Shown here one piece after another: positions 33,418 through 43,157 of a stretch of DNA of 64,000 nucleotides. The stretch covers positions 4,154 through 68,153 of the forward strand of contig CAYWIF010000016.1 of the NCBI GenBank assembly GCA_964458265.1. Reading direction: 5' to 3'. The stretch is from JAGVSR01 sp964458265 (GTDB lineage: Bacteria > Pseudomonadota > Alphaproteobacteria > Rhizobiales > Hyphomicrobiaceae). The position numbers and the translations under genes are program-made. How positions within the stretch are numbered: position 1 is the stretch's first letter; the number at the start of each line of letters is the position of its first letter. The notes below the pieces were generated by a model. The model saw only the letters and a list, made by a program, of their open reading frames with translations. It searched no databases and had not been told where the DNA came from.

Positions 33418-34461
33418 GTGCGCGCCGGGCTCTTCATATCGCTCTTTTTGCATGCGGCCTTGCTGGCGTGGTCGATCATCACGATCCAGCAGACGCCCGA
33501 ATTGATGCGGCCCGAGCCAGAGCCGATCGCGGTGGCGATGATCACGCCGTCGGAGTTTCTAAAACTCAAGCAGGGCAGCGAGACTGCCAAGGAACTCGAA
33601 GCGAAAGCCAGCGAGACGCCCGTCGAGGTGCAATCGAAGCTCGAAGCGGAAAAGCCCAAGCCCGTCCTGGCACCGACGCCGCCGGCCGAACCTGAACCCG
33701 CCAAGCCCGAGCCCGTGCCCGAACCGCCAAAGCCCGCCGCGGCGACGCCGCCGCCGGAACCGCCGAAGCCTGATCCGATCGCGGAAAAACTCGCGGAAGC
33801 GCCGCCGCCTCCTCCGGGGCCGACGCCGGACGAGTTGAAGAAATTGGAGGACGAGAAAAAGGCTGCCGAAGAAGCAGAGAAGAAAGCAGCCGAAGAGAAG
33901 AAGAAGGCGGAAGAAAAAAAGAAGGCCGAGCAGAAAAAGAAGGCGGACGAAGCGAAGAAGAAAGCTGCGGAGGCCAAGCGGAAAAAGGAAGAGGAAGACA
34001 AGAAAAAGCAGGCCGCCGTTTCCGACCGCCTGGCGGCGCTGCTCGACAAAGATCCGACGAAGAAAGGGGCGCCTGCATCCGCTTCCGAACCGACGACGCC
34101 GACGGACTACCGTGGGCCGACCGCGGGCACAGCGACCGGCAACGAAGCGCAGCTTTCCGTGCGCGAACAAGATCTCCTGCGCGGCATGTTGCGGACGCAG
34201 ATCGCGCGCTGCTGGCGGCTGCCTGGTGCGGGCGGCGGAACGGAAACGCCGATTGTGACGCTGCGTTGGAAGATGCGTCCCGATGGGACGATCGAAGCCG
34301 ATCCGCGCGTCGAGAAGCCGGCGTCGGGTCCGCTGGCGGCGCTGGCCACAGAATCGGCCATGCGGGCGGTGAAAGGCTGCCAGCCATTTGATCTTCCTGC
34401 GGACCTCTATGCCGGGTGGAGCGAGATCATTTGGGAATTCGACCCCAGCGAGATGCTGTAG
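33418..34461 (+). CDS. tolA: Tol-Pal system protein TolA
   Basis: Encodes 347 residues from GTG. Segments in order: one N-terminal membrane helix (GLFISLFLHAALLAWSII), a proline-rich linker (about residues 70-135) with repeated EPEPAKPEP units, a charged coiled coil of repeated EKK/KAEEKK (about 136-205), a linker, and a C-terminal TolA domain that contacts Pal and TolB (ARCWRLPG...VTLRWKMRPDG...MRAVKGCQPFDLP). It is a typical alphaproteobacterial TolA whose coiled coil transmits force from TolQR through the periplasm. It is followed by tolB after 103 bp. Confidence 0.95.
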   Translation: MRAGLFISLFLHAALLAWSIITIQQTPELMRPEPEPIAVAMITPSEFLKLKQGSETAKELEAKASETPVEVQSKLEAEKPKPVLAPTPPAEPEPAKPEPVPEPPKPAAATPPPEPPKPDPIAEKLAEAPPPPPGPTPDELKKLEDEKKAAEEAEKKAAEEKKKAEEKKKAEQKKKADEAKKKAAEAKRKKEEEDKKKQAAVSDRLAALLDKDPTKKGAPASASEPTTPTDYRGPTAGTATGNEAQLSVREQDLLRGMLRTQIARCWRLPGAGGGTETPIVTLRWKMRPDGTIEADPRVEKPASGPLAALATESAMRAVKGCQPFDLPADLYAGWSEIIWEFDPSEML

Positions 34462-34564
34462 TGAGGCGGAAAGTCTGATATTTCGCCGCGCTTTGACCCT
34501 ATTCGCGGGCCAGATGCAGTTATAACGCTTCGCGGAGCCGGCCATCCCGCCGCCTGCCCATCAG

Positions 34565-35905
34565 ATGACGGACTTCATGATCTCTGCCACGTCTTCCTCC
34601 TTTCTCGCGATCCGCCCGGCGCTGATCGCGGCAATTTTGCTTTTGGTGTCGTCAGTTTCCGCCTCGGCCCAGTTGACGGGGCGGCAGTCGGAAGGGTCGC
34701 TGTCGCCGATCCCGATCGCGATACCGGAATTCGGCGGCGACAATCCGCAATTGGCCGCCGAGATTTCCAACGTCGTGGCGAACGACCTTGAGAGCTCGGG
34801 GCTTTTCAAGCCGCTGGACCGGGCGTCATTTCTCGAAGCGATCCGCGATGTCAACCAGCCTCCGCGCATGGTGGACTGGCGCACCATCGGCGCCGATGCG
34901 CTGACGGTGGGGCGCGTGACGCGCGATGCGAGCGGGCGGCTGTCTTCGGAGTTCCGTCTGTGGGACGTGGCGACGGGCAAGCAGCTTGCGGGGCAGCGGT
35001 TTGCCACTTCGGAAGCGAACTGGCGGCGCGTCGGGCACATCATCGCCGATCAGATCTACGAGCGCCTGACCGGCGAAAAAGGCTACTTCGACAGCCGCAT
35101 CGTGTTCATCGACGAGACGGGACCGAAGGACAAGCGCGTTAAGCGCCTGGCAATCATGGATCAGGACGGGGCCAACCCGCGCATCTTGTCGAAGGGATCA
35201 GAGATCGTTCTCACGCCGCGATTTTCGCCGAGCCGCAACGAGATTACGTATATGTCCTACACGCGCGATCAACCACGCGTGTTTCTCCTCAATCTGGACA
35301 CCATGCAGCGTGAGGTGGTCGGCGACTTTCCGGGCATGACGTTTGCCCCGCGATTTTCGCCGGACGGGCAGCGCGTGATTTTCTCGATGCAGTCGGAAGG
35401 ATCGAGCTCGATCTTCGAACTCGATCTCAGATCGCGGCAGACGCGGCGCGTGACGCAGACGGATGCGATCGATACCGGACCCAGCTACTCCCCAGACGGC
35501 AAACAGATCGCCTTCGAAAGCGACCGCGAGGGGACACAGCAGCTCTACCTCATAAACTCGGATGGGTCGGGCGTGCGCCGCCTGAGCTACGGCGAAGGGC
35601 GCTACTCGACGCCGGTGTGGTCGCCGCGCGGGGACTACATCGCGTTTACCAAGCAACTCGCGGGCCGGTTCCTGATCGGGGTCATGCGGCCTGACGGTTC
35701 GGGAGAGCGGGTTCTCACCGAGGGCTTCCACAACGAGGGACCGACCTGGTCCCCCAACGGCCGGGTGGTGATGTTCTTTCGCGAGGGGCAGGGGCCGAAC
35801 GGTGGTGCCCGAATCTTTTCCGTCGATATCACGGGCTACAACGAGCGCGTGATTCCAACTCCGTCCTTTGCTTCGGATCCCGCGTGGTCGCCGCTCCTGA
35901 ATTGA
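34565..35905 (+). CDS. tolB: Tol-Pal system protein TolB
   Basis: Encodes 446 residues with a signal peptide (cleavage expected after SVSASA near residue 35). The N-terminal domain IAIPEFGG...AEISNVVANDLESSGLFKPL is followed by a WD/PD40 beta-propeller of six repeats containing SPDGKQIAF, SPNGRVVMF and related motifs (residues about 200-440). TolB binds Pal and the TolA C-terminus in the periplasm. A strong terminator and a CtrA-type site follow, so tolQRAB is one transcription unit and pal is expressed separately. Confidence 0.97.
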   Translation: MTDFMISATSSSFLAIRPALIAAILLLVSSVSASAQLTGRQSEGSLSPIPIAIPEFGGDNPQLAAEISNVVANDLESSGLFKPLDRASFLEAIRDVNQPPRMVDWRTIGADALTVGRVTRDASGRLSSEFRLWDVATGKQLAGQRFATSEANWRRVGHIIADQIYERLTGEKGYFDSRIVFIDETGPKDKRVKRLAIMDQDGANPRILSKGSEIVLTPRFSPSRNEITYMSYTRDQPRVFLLNLDTMQREVVGDFPGMTFAPRFSPDGQRVIFSMQSEGSSSIFELDLRSRQTRRVTQTDAIDTGPSYSPDGKQIAFESDREGTQQLYLINSDGSGVRRLSYGEGRYSTPVWSPRGDYIAFTKQLAGRFLIGVMRPDGSGERVLTEGFHNEGPTWSPNGRVVMFFREGQGPNGGARIFSVDITGYNERVIPTPSFASDPAWSPLLN

Positions 35906-35913
35906 AACGGCAC

Positions 35914-35928
35914 TTAAGGGAAGTTTAA
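35914..35928. promoter_or_regulatory. CtrA-type site after tolB
   Basis: A perfect TTAA-N7-TTAA begins nine bases after the tolB stop. It lies about 245 bp upstream of the first mini-lipoprotein, but a terminator intervenes, so a role in that gene's control is uncertain. Confidence 0.4.
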
Positions 35929-35954
35929 GAATTACAGGGCACACTCGTGCTCAG

Positions 35955-35984
35955 ACCGGGGCTTCGCGGCTCCGGTTTTTTATT
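35955..35984 (+). terminator. Rho-independent terminator of tolQRAB
   Basis: ACCGGGGC (35955-35962) pairs with GCTCCGGT (35969-35976) around a six-base loop and is followed by TTTTTTATT. The stem includes one G-T pair and the U-tract is good. Confidence 0.85.
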
Positions 35985-36174
35985 GTTATGTTTCCGATGG
36001 TTGGATGCTTTCGCAGTTGCGAAGATTTTGACCTGAGGACCACGAAACACGGCGTGGCATTTTCGCATCTACCGCGGTGGAAAACAGAGCGTTGAACACC
36101 ACGATCCTTGATCGAATAAGCCCATGCCGGTACCCCAGTATGTGGTTGGGCGTTGAAAGCAACAGGAGACTGTC

Positions 36175-36309
36175 ATGCAGGGTTACAAGGGGCTGATCGT
36201 TCTCTCCGCTGCCATTGTAGCTGTTGCTCTCGGCGCTTGCCGTCGCGAAGAAGCGGCACCGATGAAGCTCGGTGCCGAGGTTCCGGCCGCCACGGAAGTG
36301 GCTCGCTAA
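36175..36309 (+). CDS. Tiny lipoprotein 1 (tandem pair)
   Basis: Encodes 44 residues, preceded by ACAGGAGACTGTC. The sequence is a signal with a lipobox, LIVLSAAIVAVALGAC, then a short mature part beginning CRREEAAPMKLGA and ending EVPAATEVAR. A second gene 40 bp downstream has nearly the same plan. Cleavage at the Cys would give an acylated peptide of about 25 residues. It lies between tolB and pal. I recognise no family. The good ribosome site, the signal and the conserved copy make it credible as a gene despite its size. Confidence 0.7.
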   Translation: MQGYKGLIVLSAAIVAVALGACRREEAAPMKLGAEVPAATEVAR

Positions 36310-36349
36310 TCCCTCCCGGATTTTTCTGGGACACTACAGGAGAAAGACT

Positions 36350-36472
36350 ATGAAGGGCGCTATCGTTCTCGCTGCCGCTATCGTGGCCGTTGCTCTCGGT
36401 GCTTGCCGCCGTGAAGAAGCTGCTCCGATGAAGCTCGGCGCTGACCTGCCGGTCGCTTCGGAAGCTCGCTAA
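36350..36472 (+). CDS. Tiny lipoprotein 2 (tandem pair)
   Basis: Encodes 40 residues and starts at ATG 36350 after ACAGGAGAAAGACT. It begins MKGAIVLAAAIVAVALGAC, with the lipobox LGAC, and its mature part is CRREEAAPMKLGADLPVASEAR. The core VAVALGACRREEAAPMKLGA is identical in the two proteins, while the first copy has a few extra residues at both ends. The nucleotide sequences differ at many third positions, which argues that both encode protein under selection. A hairpin follows 17 bp after the stop, and a second longer terminator 48 bp after. Confidence 0.7.
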   Translation: MKGAIVLAAAIVAVALGACRREEAAPMKLGADLPVASEAR

Positions 36473-36488
36473 GAGTTTTTGAGGTCCA

Positions 36489-36506
36489 TCCGGTCTTCGG
36501 ACCGGA
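36489..36506 (+). other. Short perfect hairpin after the lipoprotein pair
   Basis: TCCGGTC (36489-36495), a TTCG tetraloop and GACCGGA (36500-36506) form a very stable hairpin. No U-tract follows, so it is more likely an RNA stabiliser or attenuator than a terminator. Confidence 0.5.
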
Positions 36507-36519
36507 CGATCGTGAGATT

Positions 36520-36571
36520 AAGACCGGATTGCTTTCGCTTCGGCGATTCGCAGTTCGGTCTTTCTCTTTTT
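36520..36571 (+). terminator. Rho-independent terminator after the lipoprotein pair
   Basis: AAGACCG (36520-36526) pairs with CGGTCTT (36556-36562) around a long loop and is followed by TCTCTTTTT. The loop is long, so it is a moderate-quality terminator. Confidence 0.6.
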
Positions 36572-36572
36572 G

Positions 36573-36923
36573 TGCGATGCTGGTTGGTGCGTTCACCTTT
36601 GCTGGTTCCAGGCGAGCGAAAGGGCCAGCAGCCAGGACTTAGCGTGGCCGTTTTTCAACGACGTGCGCCTTATCCCCAACGATGACAGTTCTATAGCGGC
36701 CTGCGACAGCACTTCCGGTGGGCGAGGCGCGCCCGACGCGCTAAGCGTTTTCAAACAAAAGCAGTTCTGGCTCGAACGGTTTCGTGACGCACACTCGTTT
36801 TACCGCCACAATTCGGTGGCACCGAGGTCACTTAGGGCCTGTTCGACGCGCTCACCAGACCTGAGCGCTGGCCCAACTCCCGACGGCAAGGCGGTTCCGC
36901 CGCGGACGAGATCGAAGAGGTCG
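36573..36923. other. 351-bp stretch upstream of pal
   Basis: No gene is supported. The pal frame stays open upstream to 36570 but the residues there (Cys/Ser/Arg-rich, no helices, no homology-like pattern) look like chance. The region should hold the pal promoter; no clear sigma-70 pair stands out. Confidence 0.5.
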
Positions 36924-37439
36924 ATGATGACGTTTCACACACTGGCCGGTGGCTTCGCCCGAATTCTAATGGTGGCGATCTGCGCTTTGGCGCTGGCTGG
37001 ATGCGCGAACAAGCAAGCCGGTACCGACGGGGCGGCACTCGGTCCGGACGGCAAAGGTCCGGTCGTGCCCGGAACGCCGCGCGACTTCACGATCAATGCC
37101 GGCGACATCGTATATTTCTCATCCGACAGCTCGGATTTGACGCCAGAGGCGCAGACGACGCTGGCCAAGCAAGCCCAGTGGCTGAAGCAGTATCCGGCTT
37201 TCACGATTACGGTTGAAGGTCATGCCGACGAGCGCGGCACGCGGGAATACAACATCGCACTTGGCGCTCGCCGCTCGACGGCTGTGCGCAACTATCTGGC
37301 TTCGGCCGGCATTCCGGCCAATCGGATGCGCACCATTTCCTATGGCAAGGAACGCCCGGTGGCGGTTTGCGACGACATTTCATGCTGGGCACAGAACCGC
37401 CGGGCGCAAACGGTGCTCAACAGCCGCGTCGCGTCCTGA
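36924..37439 (+). CDS. pal: Peptidoglycan-associated lipoprotein Pal
   Basis: Encodes 171 residues from the ATG at 36924 (36927 is equally possible). N-terminal lipoprotein signal ends LALAGCANKQ. A short linker leads to an OmpA-like domain: DIVYFSSDSSDLTPEAQTTL, VEGHADERGTREYNIALGARRS and SYGKERP.AVC...CWAQNRRAQTV. The domain binds diaminopimelate in peptidoglycan, with the conserved Asp and Arg in place. Pal holds the outer membrane to the wall and works with TolB and TolA. It is separated from tolB by about 1 kb and the twin mini-lipoproteins. Confidence 0.95.
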   Translation: MMTFHTLAGGFARILMVAICALALAGCANKQAGTDGAALGPDGKGPVVPGTPRDFTINAGDIVYFSSDSSDLTPEAQTTLAKQAQWLKQYPAFTITVEGHADERGTREYNIALGARRSTAVRNYLASAGIPANRMRTISYGKERPVAVCDDISCWAQNRRAQTVLNSRVAS

Positions 37440-37600
37440 CATTTCAGCGCGGCTGATCTTACGGCTGGGGCGCTGGGACAACGCGGTTCAAAAACCGCGC
37501 AGAATCGCGGTCAACGCAACGCAGGTTTGGCCCAACTGGCACAGTTTGGCCCAAATGCTCGGGCACTCCATTCCTTTCGCATTTGTTTAGCGGGCAGCGC

Positions 37601-38497
37601 ATGACCGAGGGCGTGAAGAGGGCGAGACGCAAAGGTCGCACGCTTGTGCGGCCGCGCCGTTGCGCCTGGGCGCTCGTGGTGCTCGCGCCGTTTGCATCGG
37701 CCGGCACCGCACATGCTCAGAACGAAGGTCCGTTCGGGCCGGTTGAGTCGCTGCTCGGCATCATCGAAACGTTGCCGGACAAGCTGGTGCCGCGGAGCAC
37801 GCCGGAAGATCCACGCACTGCGGATGCACTTTACGCAGAGGCCATGATCGAATTGCAGGGTGCGCGTTTCGACGAGGCGCGGCGGCTCTTTGAATTGTTC
37901 GTCGTGCGCGACCCGCAGCATCCGTCCGTTCCGGAGGCGCGCCGCCATCTTTCGGAACTCTACCAACTCGACGCGAAGGCTTCGCCCGCAGCGGCAATTT
38001 CGGAAACGGCTGCGACGGCTGAACCGGTTGCCGAAGAACCGGCTGTGGCGCGGGTCGTCGCCACGCCGCGATCGGTGGGTGGCCGGCTGGAGGACAGTTT
38101 CATGCTGGAGGCGGGCGATCGCGTATTCTTCGCGCCCCGCAGCACCGAACTGGGATCGCGGGCGCGCACGGTGCTCGCCGCCCAGGCGCGCTGGCTCAAG
38201 CGGAATGCCGGCCTTTCGGCGGTCGTCGAGGGCCATGCCGACGATCCGGCGCTCGATGCCGACGGGTTGGACCGTCTCGGCGCCGAACGGGCGCAAGCCG
38301 TCTATCTGCGCCTCATCGAAGAAGGTGTACCGGCGGATCGGTTGGCTATTGCGCCGCTCGGACGGTCGCGCCCGGTGGCGAACTGCGATACACCCGACTG
38401 TGCCGCGCAAAACCGGCGGGCGGTGACCGTGCTGACGGCGCAGCGCCTGAGCGAGCTTCCGGGGGTGGACTTGTCGAGCCATCCACGGCAGCCTTGA
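37601..38497 (+). CDS. TPR plus OmpA-like periplasmic protein, Pal paralog
   Basis: Encodes 298 residues from the ATG at 37601. A basic N-terminus and a signal peptide ending GTAHAQNE are followed by a TPR-like region (TADALYAEAMIELQGARFDEARRLFELFV, then HPSVPEARRHLSELYQLD) and, from residue about 165, an OmpA-like domain. This domain is clearly related to the neighbouring Pal, sharing AQARWLKRNA, VEGHADD, a CDTPDCAAQNRRAVTV end and a Cys pair. It is not a lipoprotein. The key Asp and Arg that bind peptidoglycan appear to be kept, with one residue inserted between them. It may bridge cell wall to CpoB-like functions. Confidence 0.85.
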   Translation: MTEGVKRARRKGRTLVRPRRCAWALVVLAPFASAGTAHAQNEGPFGPVESLLGIIETLPDKLVPRSTPEDPRTADALYAEAMIELQGARFDEARRLFELFVVRDPQHPSVPEARRHLSELYQLDAKASPAAAISETAATAEPVAEEPAVARVVATPRSVGGRLEDSFMLEAGDRVFFAPRSTELGSRARTVLAAQARWLKRNAGLSAVVEGHADDPALDADGLDRLGAERAQAVYLRLIEEGVPADRLAIAPLGRSRPVANCDTPDCAAQNRRAVTVLTAQRLSELPGVDLSSHPRQP

Positions 38498-38590
38498 CGA
38501 AATGGAGCAAGGCCCGGACCGGCGCATGAGCCGTGTCGTCCGGGCGGGGACGCTTCCAGACAATTTGAGAGTGAAGCCGTGCGGGCGGAC

Positions 38591-39571
38591 ATGAGATCAA
38601 CACTTCGATTGAAGCTGGCGGTGGCGGTAGCGGCGCTGGCGGTATTCACCGCAGGGGCGGAGGCGCAAACGGCGGCTCCTGCCGGCCAGGGTGCTGTGAA
38701 AGCCAAGGCCGAAGGCGGCGGGGAAGGGGATCTGCGCCGCCGTGTGCAGCAACTCGAAGAACAGATTGTCGACATGCAGGTGGTGATCGGCACACTCGAA
38801 TCGCTGGCGCGATCGGGCGGTGGTGCTGCCGCTGCGCCGCGTGTCATCGCGCCTGTGGCAAGTGGTGCCGACGCCGGCCGGATCGATGCGCTCGAGATGC
38901 AGATTCGCGCGCTGACGTCGCAGATCGAACAACTTCAGATGGGGCGCGGTGCCGCTCCCGCGCCAAGCTTCTCCGCCGTTCCGCCACCTGCGGCGCCCCC
39001 GCCGTCGACTTTCGGATCGACGACGTTGAATGCCGGAGAAGGCGATCCGATCGGCGGGCTCATCGCACAGGACAGCGCCGTGGTGCCGGCACCGCTGCCG
39101 CCGGTCAGTGAGACCCCGGGAGCGCCATCGTCCATGCCGGGCGGGGCGCCGCCTGCCGTTGCCGCCATCGATCCGTCGGCCAGCGGAGATCCTCAGCAAT
39201 CTTACGACCGGGCCTATGGATTTCTGTTGCAGCAGGAGTATGGGGCGGCCCAGGCTGGCTTCATCGACTTCCTCAAGGTGCATCCGAACGACCAAAGGGT
39301 GCCGAATGCTCTCTACTGGTTGGGTGAGACACACTACGTGCAACGGAACTATGCCGATGCTGCCGAGGCCTTTGATCTCGTCACGCAAGGCTACGGCAAC
39401 AGCCCGAAGGCCGCCGACAGCATGCTGAAACGCGGCATGGCCTTGGCGGCGCTCGGCAAGAAGGCCGATGCGTGCGGCGTTCTCGGGCAGCTGCCCGGCA
39501 AGTATCCGGGCGCGGAAGCACATTTGAAGAGCAAGGCCACGAGCGAACGCCAGCGGATCGGCTGCCCCTGA
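38591..39571 (+). CDS. cpoB: Tol-Pal system protein CpoB (YbgF)
   Basis: Encodes 326 residues from ATG 38591 (a GTG at 38579 would add four). A signal peptide ending GAEAQTAAP is followed by a coiled coil (DLRRRVQQLEEQIVDMQVVIGTLESLA and DALEMQIRALTSQIEQLQ), a long Ala/Pro-rich linker, and a TPR_6 C-terminus (YDRAYGFLLQQEYGAAQAGFIDFLKVHP, YWLGETHYVQRNYADAAEAFDLV). CpoB coordinates outer-membrane constriction with peptidoglycan synthesis and is the standard last gene of tol-pal. It is followed after 25 bp by tilS. Confidence 0.92.
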   Translation: MRSTLRLKLAVAVAALAVFTAGAEAQTAAPAGQGAVKAKAEGGGEGDLRRRVQQLEEQIVDMQVVIGTLESLARSGGGAAAAPRVIAPVASGADAGRIDALEMQIRALTSQIEQLQMGRGAAPAPSFSAVPPPAAPPPSTFGSTTLNAGEGDPIGGLIAQDSAVVPAPLPPVSETPGAPSSMPGGAPPAVAAIDPSASGDPQQSYDRAYGFLLQQEYGAAQAGFIDFLKVHPNDQRVPNALYWLGETHYVQRNYADAAEAFDLVTQGYGNSPKAADSMLKRGMALAALGKKADACGVLGQLPGKYPGAEAHLKSKATSERQRIGCP

Positions 39572-39596
39572 CGCATCGCGGCCCGCAGGGACGCCG

Positions 39597-40922
39597 ATGA
39601 CTGAGCCCTGGTCACCGTCTGAAGCAGAACTGGAGCAGATCTTTGCGGGTCTGCGGTCCTATGCCCGCGTGGTGCTGGCCGTCTCCGGCGGGGTGGACAG
39701 CATGGCGCTGATGCATCTCGCCGCGCAGTGGGTGCGTTCGCCCAAGTGCGATCCACCTGTTCTGGCCGTGGCGACAGTGGATCACGGCCTGCGGCAGGGT
39801 TCGGCCGACGACGCGCGGCACGTGGTTGCCGTGGCGGGGCGGCTTGGACTGGTTGCAGCGGTGTTGACTTGGAGCGGTGAGAAACCGGTTCAGGGCCTGC
39901 AGGAGCGGGCGCGGGACGCGCGCTATAAATTGCTTGAAGCCCAAGCAGCAAGCGGGGCAGCCGGGCGGTGTGCTGTTGCGACGGCGCATACGCTCGACGA
40001 TCAGGCCGAGACGCTGCTGATGCGCCTGGCGCGGGGCAGCGGGCCGGATGGCCTCAGGGCCATGCAGCCCGTGCGGGCCCTCGGATACGGCACCGGCGCC
40101 GATCTGGTCCGGCCGCTGCTGAAGATCTCGCGGGAGCAATTGCACGGGTACCTCGTCGCGAATGGGCTGACGTGGCGCGAAGACCCAAGCAACGACGATC
40201 CGCGTTTTGAGCGCGTGCGCTTGCGTTCGGCGGCAGGCGGCTTGCGCGACGCCGGATTGACGCCGCAGATGCTAGCGCTCGCGGCTTCCCGCCAGGCGCG
40301 TGCCGTGGAAGCTTTGGAACGGGCAACGGATGCACTCCAGGCCGCATTTCTCGATGTGCACGGGGGAATGTTCGCCTCGATCGATGCCGTGCGACTGGCC
40401 GCGCAACCTGCGGAAATCCGAGTGCGGCTCATGGAGCGCGTGCTGGCGATGTTTGGTGGTTCGACGCCGCCGGCGGATCTCGCTCAGGTGGAGCAACTGG
40501 CTGAATTGCTGGCACGGGATGGCGCGCTGCAGGCGACGCTGGGTGGCTGCGAGGTTCGGGCGTGCCGCGAAGAAATCCGGGTGTTTCGGGAGAGTGGAAG
40601 GGCGACCCTCGATGCCGTTGAACTCAATCCCGGAGAGGCAACGACTTGGGACAACAGGTTCCGGATCAAAGTGACAGGCGGTGAACGGTCCGTCATCGTG
40701 CGGGCGCTCGACCCCGCGACACGCGATGACCTGCGACGGCGTGTGCGCACACGCTTCTTGCTTCCCGCTCGTGCAGCTGCAACACTGCCCGCCGTCTGGG
40801 CCGGCGAGGATTTGATTTCAGTCGGAGGATTGCCTGGAGATTTCTTTCCATCGCGAGGTGGCGAAGCGCTACCGTGCGTCGAAACGCGCTTTCTTCACCC
40901 GATGTTCGCCGAACCGCCGTAA
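39597..40922 (+). CDS. tilS: tRNA(Ile)-lysidine synthase
   Basis: Encodes 441 residues. PP-loop ATPase SGGVDS at residues 30-35, then VATVDHGLRQGSADDA and VATAHTLDDQAETLLMRLARGSG. It modifies C34 of the AUA-decoding tRNA-Ile to lysidine (EC 6.3.4.19), an essential reaction. The C-terminal region beyond residue 230 is less conserved, as normal. The cpoB-tilS-ftsH order is shared by alphaproteobacteria. A 203-bp gap separates it from ftsH. Confidence 0.93.
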   Translation: MTEPWSPSEAELEQIFAGLRSYARVVLAVSGGVDSMALMHLAAQWVRSPKCDPPVLAVATVDHGLRQGSADDARHVVAVAGRLGLVAAVLTWSGEKPVQGLQERARDARYKLLEAQAASGAAGRCAVATAHTLDDQAETLLMRLARGSGPDGLRAMQPVRALGYGTGADLVRPLLKISREQLHGYLVANGLTWREDPSNDDPRFERVRLRSAAGGLRDAGLTPQMLALAASRQARAVEALERATDALQAAFLDVHGGMFASIDAVRLAAQPAEIRVRLMERVLAMFGGSTPPADLAQVEQLAELLARDGALQATLGGCEVRACREEIRVFRESGRATLDAVELNPGEATTWDNRFRIKVTGGERSVIVRALDPATRDDLRRRVRTRFLLPARAAATLPAVWAGEDLISVGGLPGDFFPSRGGEALPCVETRFLHPMFAEPP

Positions 40923-41125
40923 GCATATCCATGGACGCGCAGATCGAATTGCACACAGCCGCGTAAACTAAGGCATTCGGAAGGTTTTCGCGGTCATGCT
41001 GCCGAGCCTTGGCAAACGTAGGGGCTCCCCCTATCTTAACCACTCTCCCTGAAGGGCGGGCTGAACCCCGGGCCCCCTTCGCCCAATGACCGGCGGATCT
41101 GATCCGCGGTCTGATAGGACGATCG

Positions 41126-43054
<1,929 letters not shown>

Positions 43055-43109
43055 GGTTCGCAATTGGCCGGGAGGGCTTGATCGCCGGCCGAAAAGCAAA
43101 CACACAGAG

Positions 43110-43146
43110 ACAGCTCCCGGAACGCTCCGGGGGCTGTTTCGCTTTT
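43110..43146 (+). terminator. Rho-independent terminator after ftsH
   Basis: ACAGCTCCCGGA (43110-43121) pairs with TCCGGGGGCTGT (43126-43137) with one G-T step and an ACGC loop, followed by TTCGCTTTT. It separates ftsH from folP. Confidence 0.85.
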
Positions 43147-43157
43147 CGGAGTTTGCC

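Noticed and set aside
32349..34049. A 566-codon minus-strand frame across tolQ, tolR and tolA
   Set aside because: GC-rich shadow of the real genes; residues are Ser/Phe-rich runs mirrored from the TolA Lys/Glu repeat.
36570..36923. Upstream extension of the pal frame
   Set aside because: No signal or domain; the lipoprotein signal starts at 36924.
37536..37552. TGGCAC-AGTT-TGGCC resembling a sigma-54 promoter
   Set aside because: The GG-to-GC spacing is nine, not ten, and the downstream half is not TTGCA; the repeat reading explains the sequence better.
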